Source: an uncultured Porphyromonadaceae bacterium (lineage in GTDB: Bacteria > Bacteroidota > Bacteroidia > Bacteroidales > Muribaculaceae). From it: 26,271 nucleotides of DNA. The stretch's first letter is position 1, and every line of letters begins with the position of its first letter. This document shows, piece by piece, positions 17,001 through 24,817 of the stretch. The stretch spans positions 1 through 26,271 of the forward strand of contig CALAVE010000014.1 of assembly GCA_937892215.1 (NCBI GenBank), written 5' to 3'. The notes beneath the pieces are model-generated. The model saw only the letters and a program-made list of their open reading frames with translations, did no database searches and was not told the DNA's origin. A program made the position numbers and the translations under genes.

Positions 17001-18684
17001 TCACGTACTGCGACTCGGTTTCGTCGGTCCACGATGCGGTGAACTGGTTGTCCTGCACGTTGCTGGCCTCGTTGAGCACCGGTGCGAAGTGAGGCTCAGC
17101 ACCCTTCATATACCAGAACGAAACGGTCTTGTCGCTGTTGAGTTGAATCTCAGTCAGCGGCTGTCCCATAAGGCCGGCGCCTCCTGTTGTGGTTGCAAGC
17201 GAGCCGCTCGCCTTCATATTAAGTTTCGCAGCGGGGGTCGAAGTGTCGGTAAGGGCATGGTTGGTCTCGCCGTATAGGTCACCGCTTTCATCATCCTCGC
17301 TGAGTGAGTTGTCAGCCGGAATTATCGTAAACAACTGGACGGCCTGGTTGTTCACCGTGTTGGCCTCCCAGCGGCTTGCCATGTATGTAACGTGGGTAAC
17401 CATCATACCCTCGTCGGGTATATACAGGTCCCAGCCCTGTTGCGCGCGGTTCTCCAGCACATAATACTCGTTAGAGTTGAGCGGACTGGTCACCTTGTAA
17501 GCCACGTCGGTGCTCTCCTGCTTCTGATTCCACACCGGCAGAGTGTATTGCGTTCCCTGAACCGGAGTTTGCAGGCTAATCCAGCCCATGAAGTCTTTCT
17601 CGTATGCGCCATAACCAATGGGAGTGTAGCCGTCGTCGTTATAACTTCCAGTGTTCATAAGGCTCCAGTCGCCCATTCCATAATAATCGTTCGCATAAGT
17701 TGTCTCATAGAAGTCGGGCAGACCAAGGCAGTGACTGAACTCGTGGCAGAATGTGCCCACACCGTCAATCTGGGTCGATGAGTCGTTCTTTCCGTTAATC
17801 TCGTTGAACACGGCAAACTTGTCGATTGTCACGCCATTGCGCGTCACGGCACCGCTACCGTCGCCATACTGAACCGCGTCGGAGAGTTCCCACTGGCAGG
17901 GCCACACTGAATTGGGGACCGTGCTCCAGGCCTGAGCCTCACCCACGCCGGCGTAAACCACGATACAAACATCGGCCATGCCGTCGCCGTCGTTGTCATA
18001 CAGGCTCCAGTCCACGTCGGAACCGGCTTTGGCGATAGCATCGCCCACCATCTTGGCAACGCCCACGTCATTACCATCGCTATCGTTCGCTCCGTAGGTT
18101 TCACGGCTCGAAGTCAGTGGGTAGATTCCGTAAACGTCATATTGCGGCGTGAACTTGCCGTTACTCTGGTCCTTGAAGTACTGGAACGCACTCTTTGAAC
18201 CGCTCGTGTACTGCGACACAAATGTCTCCTTGCTGTTCGACATCTTCTTGTCGCTGAACTCCACAAGCAGGATAGGAATTCTGGGCGAACCGCTCTGAGG
18301 CACCTGTGTGGCGCCCACCTTGCGGCGTGCCTTCTGCCCGGCCGCAAACTTGCGGCTCTTACTTGTGAGCGCCGTTACAGTCATTTCACTCTCGTTTGCC
18401 GAGAGGAAGTTAATCTCAGCGGCTGCACGCTCTGAAACCTCATGCGCACGAACGCTCGACACACCGTTACTTGTGCGGTAGAACACGTCGCCATTGGCGC
18501 TAATAGCCACAGGCTTTCCGTCGCTTGTAACTGGCGTGTGATGCCATTCGTCACCTTTCATCGTAACGGTAATCTTAGTGCCGTCACTCTGGGTGATGGT
18601 AGTGGACATGCGCTTAGCGGGCACGGCAAGTGCTACCGAGCACGTCAGTGCTGCCAACATCACCAACGATAGAATTTTTTTCAT
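14077..18684 (-). CDS. Secreted M6-family metalloprotease with repeat modules and dockerin
   Basis: A 1535-residue secreted protease. A signal peptide (1-20, ending SVALA) is followed by a propeptide-like region. The M6 (immune inhibitor A-like) catalytic domain spans about 130-525. Its zinc site is HEFSHCLGLPD (His314, Glu315, His318, Asp324), with a following Met-containing turn (WSLMNTG). Residues about 530-778, 886-1119 and 1232-1470 are three homologous modules: an Fn3-like start (FTA.WNEV..A.SYTL.VN), an inserted jelly-roll-like domain (EDFS..WT...LRLG...GS..SPT.DL to KKR..LSSV.VYGGDAS), then the Fn3 end (ITGI...YTV.NL..G..Y.YMVKAVYTD). Ig-like/HYDIN-type linkers lie at about 786-880 and 1125-1225. 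The C-terminus (1474-1535) is a dockerin with two calcium loops (DVNHSGNVDVAD and NQDEDGTVDIAD). No type IX sorting domain is evident. Single-gene unit. Confidence 0.88.
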   Translation of the reverse strand: MKKILSLVMLAALTCSVALAVPAKRMSTTITQSDGTKITVTMKGDEWHHTPVTSDGKPVAISANGDVFYRTSNGVSSVRAHEVSERAAAEINFLSANESEMTVTALTSKSRKFAAGQKARRKVGATQVPQSGSPRIPILLVEFSDKKMSNSKETFVSQYTSGSKSAFQYFKDQSNGKFTPQYDVYGIYPLTSSRETYGANDSDGNDVGVAKMVGDAIAKAGSDVDWSLYDNDGDGMADVCIVVYAGVGEAQAWSTVPNSVWPCQWELSDAVQYGDGSGAVTRNGVTIDKFAVFNEINGKNDSSTQIDGVGTFCHEFSHCLGLPDFYETTYANDYYGMGDWSLMNTGSYNDDGYTPIGYGAYEKDFMGWISLQTPVQGTQYTLPVWNQKQESTDVAYKVTSPLNSNEYYVLENRAQQGWDLYIPDEGMMVTHVTYMASRWEANTVNNQAVQLFTIIPADNSLSEDDESGDLYGETNHALTDTSTPAAKLNMKASGSLATTTGGAGLMGQPLTEIQLNSDKTVSFWYMKGAEPHFAPVLNEASNVQDNQFTASWTDETESQYVTDYELQVNIKSGGSAGAAELVAEEDMSAGTTSWTLSSSGTYADTDNGGLRLGTSKANGSVTSPTVNLSKNVATVVVNCMNYGTDSDVPMKVSVLNASGTELASESVTLNNSSMTDATVVLNGTFGTDCQVKIETTTTRKRVVISHVSIYNGDASSAGAPARASETGDSRTRTITGITGKTYTVTGLNQGETYSFKVRANYSDLTTSAWTAAKTVTLTGEKVLNPYIVADEAVALGTVNVGEQATAELNVLAEELKGDVTLTLNDPNNVFALSSNTIAKAAAEEGAAVTVTFTPVAAQAYEATVTVSSQDADDVTVTLTGAGALVKVVPELLDATADNIGSTLFTARWNEVANAKSYTLFVNQKATASVTELLSEDFSTGETSWTTGGFTEFGDSEIRLGSGSQNGSLTSPTIDLTDYDGKVTVEFTGRYYGSDNSSLKVTVGGATQTVALSSESDTYKVVLDATAGETNVVLSTTATKKRIYLSSVKVYGGDASDAASAARKAEETGDATQRTITGITGGSYTVQNLLAGSTYEYMVKAVYTDDTESEFSASKTVTLLESGDPVPEIITNEETVNFETVFTGGRYDSSITISAANLTEGITVTLTSPEQVSAFTVSQDSFTLEELENGEVSLGVTFAPVTAGTYNATVTLSSSGAASVTVPLTGVAELEKLVPELAAEATGVDHTTFTATWNEVPNAESYTLMVNNTATPEASCELLLDEDLSESTTTWTATNTYTDEAGYLRLGAGKNIGSIESPTIDLTDYNGVVTVIVTGKYYASDNATMRVTVGDASEDVALTDEDATYAVVLNADAGETTVKISGIANKKRLLLSSVLVYGGDASALVNDEAGAPAKAVAESGDENSRVITGINANSYKVENLATDGTFRYMVKAVYTDGTESDWSEAKTVTLGEPAWQLGDVNHSGNVDVADVVALANHVMGESQDVFFIEQANVNQDEDGTVDIADVVALSTIVMGN

Positions 18685-18793
18685 TTCGTTTTGTTGTTAA
18701 AAATTTAGTTTTTAAGTTATTATGTTAATTAAATCTCTTATCTAAGGATTTTAATTCTCGGCCACCTTCACTCAAATAGCGGCAAAAAGTCCA

Positions 18794-18801
18794 CAAATTT
18801 A
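18794..18801 (-). promoter_or_regulatory. Possible -7 box of the M6 protease gene
   Basis: TAAATTTG on the minus strand matches TAnnTTTG, but no clear TTTG lies 19-20 bp upstream. It would give a leader of about 100 nt. The rest of 18685-18924 is AT-rich and shows no gene. Confidence 0.45.
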
Positions 18802-18924
18802 ATACTTATTATTCACTTAACTACGCTTTTCCCCTACTTTTTCCCGACAAATGCCGTTTTTTCACCTATTTTCACACTTCAAAACTCTTTTTATTCCAGC
18901 ATCAAGACGATACCCGGCATAGGG

Positions 18925-19983
18925 TCACAAAATGGCGAAACTTATGACGGCTATTCCGGGTAAGGCGCTTATCACCTTACCGTTCATCCACAGCACTGTG
19001 GTTGTCACAAACTCATCCATGCTGTTGAAACCATACTCCCGCGTAATGGTATATACGTCATCGCCATAGGTCTTCACCTCCAGCGCCTCCGACGACATAA
19101 TGTTAGCCTGGTAGGTAAGGTGGTGGATTTCACTGTTTTTCCACAATGTCGCCACCGACATCCCGGTCTCCCCTTCTTCGCTCCCCACTGCATAGAACAC
19201 GCCATTGCACATCGTCACCGATTTCACTTCGCCTTGTATGCTGTGCTCGTCGTCATCGGCTTGCTCCACATAGTTGGTAAGCGGCAGTTGATAGAACGTG
19301 CCGTCGCTCCACACCGCCGGACGGTCACCGGCCCAGCCGCCTATCAGATAATGGTCGGTATCATAGGCATAAACACTGGTGCAGTCACCACTCGTCACGC
19401 CATCGGGCACTGGCAGCATAGTAGCCACATATTTACCTTTACTCTCAGTGTAAAGCACCGGCATATAGCGACTCTTTACATGGTCCACGAGTTTACTCCC
19501 CACCACATAACACTTGCCGTTGCTCACGGCAAGCCCTTGCGAAGCCGGCATAAACAGGTGCCCGTCCTCCAAGGGGAAAATTCCGCTGTTCTTCAGCACA
19601 TTGGGATAGTCCAGCAGATAGATGTAATAGTCCCACTTCCCTATTCCGTACATCGTGTGATCCACGTCATCGATAAAGTCAACGTGGAGCGTGTTCCACT
19701 TCCCGTTTTTCCAGTATCCCACTCGCTCTTCTTCGCCTTTCACAAAGGCCCCCGACACGAAATAGTCATTCCCGTCAGAAATCATCTGTGTGGCATAGGC
19801 GCAATTAGGAAGTTCCTTCACCACCTCACCGTCCTTATTAAACACAATGCCGCTACTGGTCAGCATCAGCACAGTGCGCTTTTCCTGTGGCTTTATAGGG
19901 TCTTCTTCCACACTTTTGTCGCAGGCCGCAAGCAGCACGCATGCGGCCAGCAAATAAATGCAATTTAGGAATATTTGTTTCAT
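18925..19983 (-). CDS. Lipoprotein, possible beta-propeller
   Basis: A 352-residue predicted lipoprotein with no family I can name. The signal ends in LLAAC (Cys21), and the next residues DKSVEED place acids after the lipidated Cys, consistent with surface export in Bacteroidota. The mature part repeats short blocks of the form 'G-x-x-x-V-G-x-W-K-N-G-K-W' and 'YAYDTDHYLIGGWAGDRPAVWSDGTFYQL' (about 10-12 residues per strand), with recurring 'W-K-N-G/S' and 'W-S/M-N/D-G' turns, suggesting a beta-propeller of WD/Kelch-like blades. It ends in a hydrophobic SFAIL. It is divergent from the patatin gene and shares its promoter region. Confidence 0.7.
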   Translation of the reverse strand: MKQIFLNCIYLLAACVLLAACDKSVEEDPIKPQEKRTVLMLTSSGIVFNKDGEVVKELPNCAYATQMISDGNDYFVSGAFVKGEEERVGYWKNGKWNTLHVDFIDDVDHTMYGIGKWDYYIYLLDYPNVLKNSGIFPLEDGHLFMPASQGLAVSNGKCYVVGSKLVDHVKSRYMPVLYTESKGKYVATMLPVPDGVTSGDCTSVYAYDTDHYLIGGWAGDRPAVWSDGTFYQLPLTNYVEQADDDEHSIQGEVKSVTMCNGVFYAVGSEEGETGMSVATLWKNSEIHHLTYQANIMSSEALEVKTYGDDVYTITREYGFNSMDEFVTTTVLWMNGKVISALPGIAVISFAIL

Positions 19984-20040
19984 GTCATGCGAATGTGCTT
20001 ATTATCACATGCCATTCATTATTTAATGGCTGTTTCTGCC

Positions 20041-20080
20041 GCAAAGTTACTTAAAAAAACCGGATTTTATGTAACTTTGC
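20041..20080. promoter_or_regulatory. Divergent promoter pair within a perfect inverted repeat
   Basis: GCAAAGTTAC (20041-20050) and GTAACTTTGC (20071-20080) are exact reverse complements separated by 20 bp. Each arm contains a -7 box: TAACTTTG on the minus strand (20049-20042) for the lipoprotein gene, and TAACTTTG on the plus strand (20072-20079) for the patatin gene. Neither has a good TTTG 19-20 bp upstream. Leaders would be about 50 nt and 28 nt. Confidence 0.6.
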
Positions 20081-20113
20081 AACTTCGCAAGGCAATTACT
20101 AAACGTTTTTTTC

Positions 20114-22165
20114 ATGAAAAAGGCATTTTTTTCTATAATTATATTGATGTTAGCGCTGCAGATGCCGGCGCAGACCGCGACGCCCGATTCTGTCAACGCA
20201 CGCAAGAAAGTGGCCGTAGTTCTCAGCGGAGGAGGCGCATTCGGCGCCATTCATGTGGGTGCGCTGAAGGTGATTGAACAAGCCGGATTGCCGGTGGATA
20301 TGATGGTGGGAACCAGCATGGGTAGCATAGTGGGCGCGTTCTACAGTGTGGGCTACAACAGCGACGACATTGCTTCCATGTTCCGCACCATGGACTGGAC
20401 CGAACTGTTCCTTGACCGCGACAATTACCGACGGCTATCTCTCTCCGACCGCGAGAAGCAGAGCACTTACATCTACGACCACGACTTCTACGTCCACGGA
20501 ACCACCGACCCGCACCCGGGCGGCGTAATCCGCGGCATCAACGTGGAGCGGGCATTCCAGTACTATCTGCAGGAATTTCCCGACAGCATCAACTATCTGC
20601 GCGACCTGCCCCGACAGTTCGCTTGCGTGGCCACCGACCTCGTTACCGACTCTGAAGTGGATATCACCTCAGGACGTCTCACTAAGAGCATGCGCTCCAG
20701 CATGTCGATACCGGGCGTGTTCACTCCAGTGCGTATGGGCGACAAGGTGCTTGTGGACGGAGGCGCGAAAAACAACTTCGCTGCCGACCTGGCGCGACGT
20801 CTGGGGGCCGACATCGTGATAGGCGTGAAATTCGACCTGGGACTCGGAACCGACAAGGAATACCGCACACTAATGGACATCATGGAGCGTTCTGCCGGCA
20901 GCGACGTGAGCCGCAGAGCACAGGAAAACGAGAAATACTGCGACTTGGTTATCAGGGTTCCCGTGCGCGGGTACAACAGCGGCAGTTTCTCGCTCAGCGC
21001 CATCGACACGCTCATCAGCCGCGGCGAGAAGGCCACTCTGGCCAAGATGGATTCTCTGATGATTCTCAAGGCCAAGGCCGGCGCCGATGTCAGCAAGGAC
21101 TACACCATGCACCTGCGCGACATCAACGCTCTCAAGGAACTGCCCGACGAGCAGGGCGGACTTATCAGCCTTCACAAAGAGAACAGCATCCAGGCCGCCG
21201 TGGGTCTGAGATTCGACACCGAAGACCTCGTGGCGGCTCAGTTCGGCGCGCGATATTTCCTGAGCGGTAAGTACAACAAGGAACTCGACCTCACCCTCCG
21301 CTTGGGATTGCGCTCCATGCTCAGGCTCAACTTCGACTTTGAGCCGTGGCAATGGAAAAAGATGGGAATAAGTTACGAAATATGGTATAAGAACAACAAT
21401 CTCTACTATCAAGCCAAGCGCTCGGGTAACCTCTCGCTCCTCTACCAGAAGGCTAACCTGAAACTGTTCTCACTCGACGCGCTCAACTTCGATTGCGAAC
21501 TGGGCCTCGGCTGGGAGCACTACCACATTTTCAGCAGCATGTTCAACGACAACAACGATATCCTGTTCCCTCGCAACCAGCAGTATTTCAATTATCACTT
21601 CAGGGCGCGGTACAACAACGAGGACCGCCCGTATTTCACACGCCGCGGTGTTCGCGCCGAAGCCTCCTACACCTACTACACCGACAACATGGCCACGTGG
21701 AAGGGACACACCGGCTTCAGCACCGTCACCGGACTGCTCCAGGCCACGTTCTCGCTGGCTCAGGGCACTCAACTCAGGCCATCGGTTCAGGGCCGGTTCA
21801 TCTTTGGCGACGATGTGCCTATCATGGCCGCGAACACAGCCGGAAGCAGGAGTTTCGGCAAGTTCTTCCCACAGCAGATGCCACTCACCGGCATAGGGCA
21901 CGTGGAGTTTTTCGACTCTAAGTTCCTCTCTGCCTCCATCAGGCTCCAGCAGCAAATTGTGAAGCGGCATTACGTCATGGCCGACATTGGCGTTGCCGAG
22001 CACAATAGCACACTTGGCGACATATTCAAGCGCAAGCCGATGTGGGGTGCCGACGTGGCCTATTTCTTCGACAGCGGATTTGCCGGACCCATAGGCGCAT
22101 CCATAGGCTGGAACAGTTACACCCACCGCGTTAATTTCTTCGTCTCCGTGGGCTACGACTTCTAA
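20114..22165 (+). CDS. Patatin-like phospholipase with C-terminal outer-membrane barrel region
   Basis: A 683-residue exported protein. A signal peptide (1-19, ending MPAQ) is followed by a patatin domain (about 33-310). It has the oxyanion loop SGGGAFGA (38-45), the nucleophile motif GTSMG (Ser68), and the catalytic DGG (Asp215 in VLVDGGAKNN). These form a complete Ser-Asp dyad, so lipid acyl hydrolase activity is expected. Residues about 370-683 are rich in amphipathic beta-strands (LDLTLRLGLRSMLRLNFDFE, YFNYHFRARYNNEDRPYFTRRG, RVNFFVSVGYDF) and end in Phe, the outer-membrane barrel signal. The architecture resembles PlpD-type patatins with a BamA/TpsB-like barrel, usual in Bacteroidota. 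The natural lipid substrate is unknown. Confidence 0.9.
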   Translation: MKKAFFSIIILMLALQMPAQTATPDSVNARKKVAVVLSGGGAFGAIHVGALKVIEQAGLPVDMMVGTSMGSIVGAFYSVGYNSDDIASMFRTMDWTELFLDRDNYRRLSLSDREKQSTYIYDHDFYVHGTTDPHPGGVIRGINVERAFQYYLQEFPDSINYLRDLPRQFACVATDLVTDSEVDITSGRLTKSMRSSMSIPGVFTPVRMGDKVLVDGGAKNNFAADLARRLGADIVIGVKFDLGLGTDKEYRTLMDIMERSAGSDVSRRAQENEKYCDLVIRVPVRGYNSGSFSLSAIDTLISRGEKATLAKMDSLMILKAKAGADVSKDYTMHLRDINALKELPDEQGGLISLHKENSIQAAVGLRFDTEDLVAAQFGARYFLSGKYNKELDLTLRLGLRSMLRLNFDFEPWQWKKMGISYEIWYKNNNLYYQAKRSGNLSLLYQKANLKLFSLDALNFDCELGLGWEHYHIFSSMFNDNNDILFPRNQQYFNYHFRARYNNEDRPYFTRRGVRAEASYTYYTDNMATWKGHTGFSTVTGLLQATFSLAQGTQLRPSVQGRFIFGDDVPIMAANTAGSRSFGKFFPQQMPLTGIGHVEFFDSKFLSASIRLQQQIVKRHYVMADIGVAEHNSTLGDIFKRKPMWGADVAYFFDSGFAGPIGASIGWNSYTHRVNFFVSVGYDF

Positions 22166-22220
22166 TCCGCCGACCCTTATAAATCCACTTTTTCAATATT
22201 CACGGCTCGCGCCTGTGATA

Positions 22221-22251
22221 TTGCATTACTCATCTCTTTTTAGTAACTTTG
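22221..22251 (+). promoter_or_regulatory. Promoter of the TerB-like/GH78/SGNH operon
   Basis: TTG (22221-22223), a 20-bp spacer, then TAACTTTG (22244-22251). RNA would start near 22258, only about 15 nt before the ATG at 22273. Confidence 0.72.
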
Positions 22252-22272
22252 CATTTTCACTAATTTGAGATT

Positions 22273-22608
22273 ATGATACCCGATTTCAGCAAGACAGAGC
22301 GAGAAGCAGTGATTTGCCTGGTCATTGAGATGATTAATGCCGACAACATCGTGCAGTTTGAGGAACTCGTAGCCTCTAACCACATCAACCAACTGCTCGG
22401 AATCACCGAGGACGAGTTTGCCCTGGCAATGAGGCTCAATCCGCGTCACGCCTGCGAAGTGGTCCGCAAAATGGACGATGACAGCAAGCGGTATGTGGCC
22501 TCGCTGCTCAGTTCCGTTATGGATGCCGACGAGGACGTGGCCGACGAGGAATGCAGGCTTCTTAACCGAATTGCCGAACTCACAGGCATCGACTCTCTAT
22601 TTCCCTAA
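22273..22608 (+). CDS. Small TerB-like helical protein
   Basis: A 111-residue soluble, all-helical acidic protein. Two acid-rich turns occupy equivalent places in two halves (NADNIVQFEE at 22-31 and DADEDVADEE at 84-93). This resembles the TerB/tellurite-resistance helical fold, where such 'D-G-x-x-x-x-E' turns recur, but the assignment is tentative. There are no neighbouring ter genes. It is followed after 11 nt by the GH78 gene and is probably co-transcribed with it from the promoter at 22221-22251. Function unknown. Confidence 0.65.
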   Translation: MIPDFSKTEREAVICLVIEMINADNIVQFEELVASNHINQLLGITEDEFALAMRLNPRHACEVVRKMDDDSKRYVASLLSSVMDADEDVADEECRLLNRIAELTGIDSLFP

Positions 22609-22619
22609 TCATCAGCCAC

Positions 22620-24803
22620 ATGAAGCGTAGAGTAATCTTATATTTAGGCTTTTGCCTTGCCGGCTGCATCGCGGCTCGCGCAGGTGTGCTCCTTAGTCCT
22701 GAGCGCCCCGACACCAGCCAGTGGATTGTGTTCCACAGCGTGTTCTCTCTGTCGGAGAAGCCTTCTTCCAACTTCCTGAAAATTGCCGCCGACTCCAAGT
22801 ATTGGCTCTGGGTCAACGGCAAACTGGAAATTGCCGAAGGTGCTCTCAAAAGGGGGCCTAACCCCACCGACACCTACGTTGACTCCGTTTCGCTCAAGAA
22901 TCTGCGACGCGGACGCAACCACGTGGAGGTGCTGGTGTGGTACTGGGGAAAACAGGGGTTCAGCCACCGCTCCACGGTATCACCGGGATTGTTCTTCAAC
23001 CTTAATGTCAACGGACGTCAGGCCGTGCCCGACGAACCGTGGCGCACAGCCCTGCACCCCGCATTCTTCCTGCCCGACGGTGAGATTCCCAACTACCGCC
23101 TGAGCGAATCCAACATCGGCTTCGATGCCTCCAAGGACATCCCTTTCACTGCCCCCGACTTCGACTTCTCGCAGTGGCAGCAGGCTAAGGAAATCTCTCT
23201 GCAGCAGGCCGATTGGAACACACTCGTAGCCCGTCCCATCCCCATGTGGAAGGATTACGGGATGAAGAAATACCTCTCTGTAGAGCAAAGCGGCGACAAG
23301 TACACTTGCACCCTACCTTACAACGCGCAGGTCACACCGTATCTCAAGGTTAAGGCCCTCCGCGGCGACACCATTCACATCTGCACCGACCACTATCTGG
23401 GCGGAGGACCGCCAAATGTTCGCGCCGTCTATGTCACTCGCGACGGCGTTCAGGAATTTGAGAGCCCCGGATGGATGAACGGGCACAAGGTCATCTACAC
23501 TATCCCTGAGAACGTGCAGGTGCTGGAACTCAAATACCGCGAGACCGGATATGACTGCGAACTGAGCGGACGTTTCTCGTGCGACGACGAGCGGCTCAAC
23601 TCGCTCTGGCTAAAGTCGCAACGCACGCTCTACGTCACTATGCGCGACAACTACATGGATTGCCCCGACCGTGAACGGGCGCAGTGGATAGGCGATGTGA
23701 CCAACGAACTGGTGGAGACTTTCTACGCACTCTCACCCTCGGCCACAGCCCTCACGCGCAAGTGCCTTCTGGAACTGGCGCAGTGGCAGCGCCCGGATAG
23801 TGTGATGTACGCACCCGTTCCCGAAGGAAACTGGAAGAAGGAACTTCCCATGCAGACTATGGCGGCCGTGGGGCTTGGCACGTGGAACTACTACATGGGT
23901 AGCGGCGACATCGCCACCCTGCGAAGCGTCCATCAGGCCTACAAGCGATATATGCACAAGTGGCAGTTCACGCCGTCGGGCCTTGTGGTTTACCGCAAGG
24001 GAGCATGGGACTGGGGCGACTGGGGAACTAACCAGGATATGCAGGCCATGTGCCAACTGTGGTACTCCATAACGCTTGAATACTATGCGCGCCAGTGCGA
24101 AGTGATTGGCGAGCACGCCGAGGCTCTCTGGGCACGCACACGGAACGAGTCGCTGCGCCAAGCCTTTCGCGACTCCATGTGGAACGGTTACGCATTCAAA
24201 GACCCCGGTTTCGAGGGTCGCCCCGATGACCGCGTTCAGGCTCTAGCCGTTCTGGCCGGAGTGGCAACCGCACAGGAATTTCCGGCTTTGCTCAATGTGC
24301 TGTCCACCACTCAGTTCGCCAGCCCGTATATGGAACGCTATGTGCTGGAGGCTATGTGCGAGATGGGGTGCACTCAGGAAGCCTTGCAGCGTATGCTCAC
24401 GCGGTACGGCGAAATGATATCGGCCGACTGCTCCACGCTATGGGAAATATTCGACCTACACGACATGAGCGCAAACTCCGGGATGTGGTCGCTCAATCAT
24501 GCCTGGAGTGGAGGACCGCTCATCATCCTGTCGCGCTACATCGCCGGCATCTCTCCGGCGAAACCGGGCTTCGCCGAGATAAACGTCGCGCCACAACTTT
24601 GCGGACTCACCGACGTCAAGACCGTTGTCCCCACCGGGCACGGCGACATAAAGATGGAAATCAAGGCCAACTGCTGCAAGATTAACCTGAAACTGGAATC
24701 GCCCGTTGTGGCACACATCACCCCACCCCACGGCTACGTAATCAGCGGCGGCTCAGCGCGCCTCGCTCCCGGCAAGCACAGCATCACATTCACTAAGCGT
24801 TGA
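22620..24803 (+). CDS. Alpha-L-rhamnosidase-like glycoside hydrolase (GH78)
   Basis: A 727-residue exported hydrolase. The N-terminus contains LAGC (13-16), which could be a lipobox, but ARAG (19-22) would also suit ordinary signal cleavage, and no acidic export signal follows. Residues about 25-315 are beta-sandwich domains, with YWLWVNGKLEIAEGALKRGP as in rhamnosidase N-terminal domains. An (alpha/alpha)6 barrel follows. DNYMDCPDRERAQWIGD (343-359) is the GH78 signature, with Glu352 the likely general acid. STLWE (Glu609) is the candidate base, and NHAWSGGPLIILSRYIAGISP (626-646) is the conserved barrel end. A C-terminal beta-domain closes the protein. It should remove terminal alpha-L-rhamnose from glycans, though specificity is unproved. 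Neighbours are TerB-like and SGNH genes (gaps 11 and 14 nt). Confidence 0.85.
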   Translation: MKRRVILYLGFCLAGCIAARAGVLLSPERPDTSQWIVFHSVFSLSEKPSSNFLKIAADSKYWLWVNGKLEIAEGALKRGPNPTDTYVDSVSLKNLRRGRNHVEVLVWYWGKQGFSHRSTVSPGLFFNLNVNGRQAVPDEPWRTALHPAFFLPDGEIPNYRLSESNIGFDASKDIPFTAPDFDFSQWQQAKEISLQQADWNTLVARPIPMWKDYGMKKYLSVEQSGDKYTCTLPYNAQVTPYLKVKALRGDTIHICTDHYLGGGPPNVRAVYVTRDGVQEFESPGWMNGHKVIYTIPENVQVLELKYRETGYDCELSGRFSCDDERLNSLWLKSQRTLYVTMRDNYMDCPDRERAQWIGDVTNELVETFYALSPSATALTRKCLLELAQWQRPDSVMYAPVPEGNWKKELPMQTMAAVGLGTWNYYMGSGDIATLRSVHQAYKRYMHKWQFTPSGLVVYRKGAWDWGDWGTNQDMQAMCQLWYSITLEYYARQCEVIGEHAEALWARTRNESLRQAFRDSMWNGYAFKDPGFEGRPDDRVQALAVLAGVATAQEFPALLNVLSTTQFASPYMERYVLEAMCEMGCTQEALQRMLTRYGEMISADCSTLWEIFDLHDMSANSGMWSLNHAWSGGPLIILSRYIAGISPAKPGFAEINVAPQLCGLTDVKTVVPTGHGDIKMEIKANCCKINLKLESPVVAHITPPHGYVISGGSARLAPGKHSITFTKR

Positions 24804-24817
24804 ATTCATTACCTCTT

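Noticed and set aside
22190..22225. Hairpin after the patatin gene
   Set aside because: The arms (TCAC-GGC and GCC-T-GTGA) are short and bulged, and there is no T-run, so it is too weak to call a terminator.
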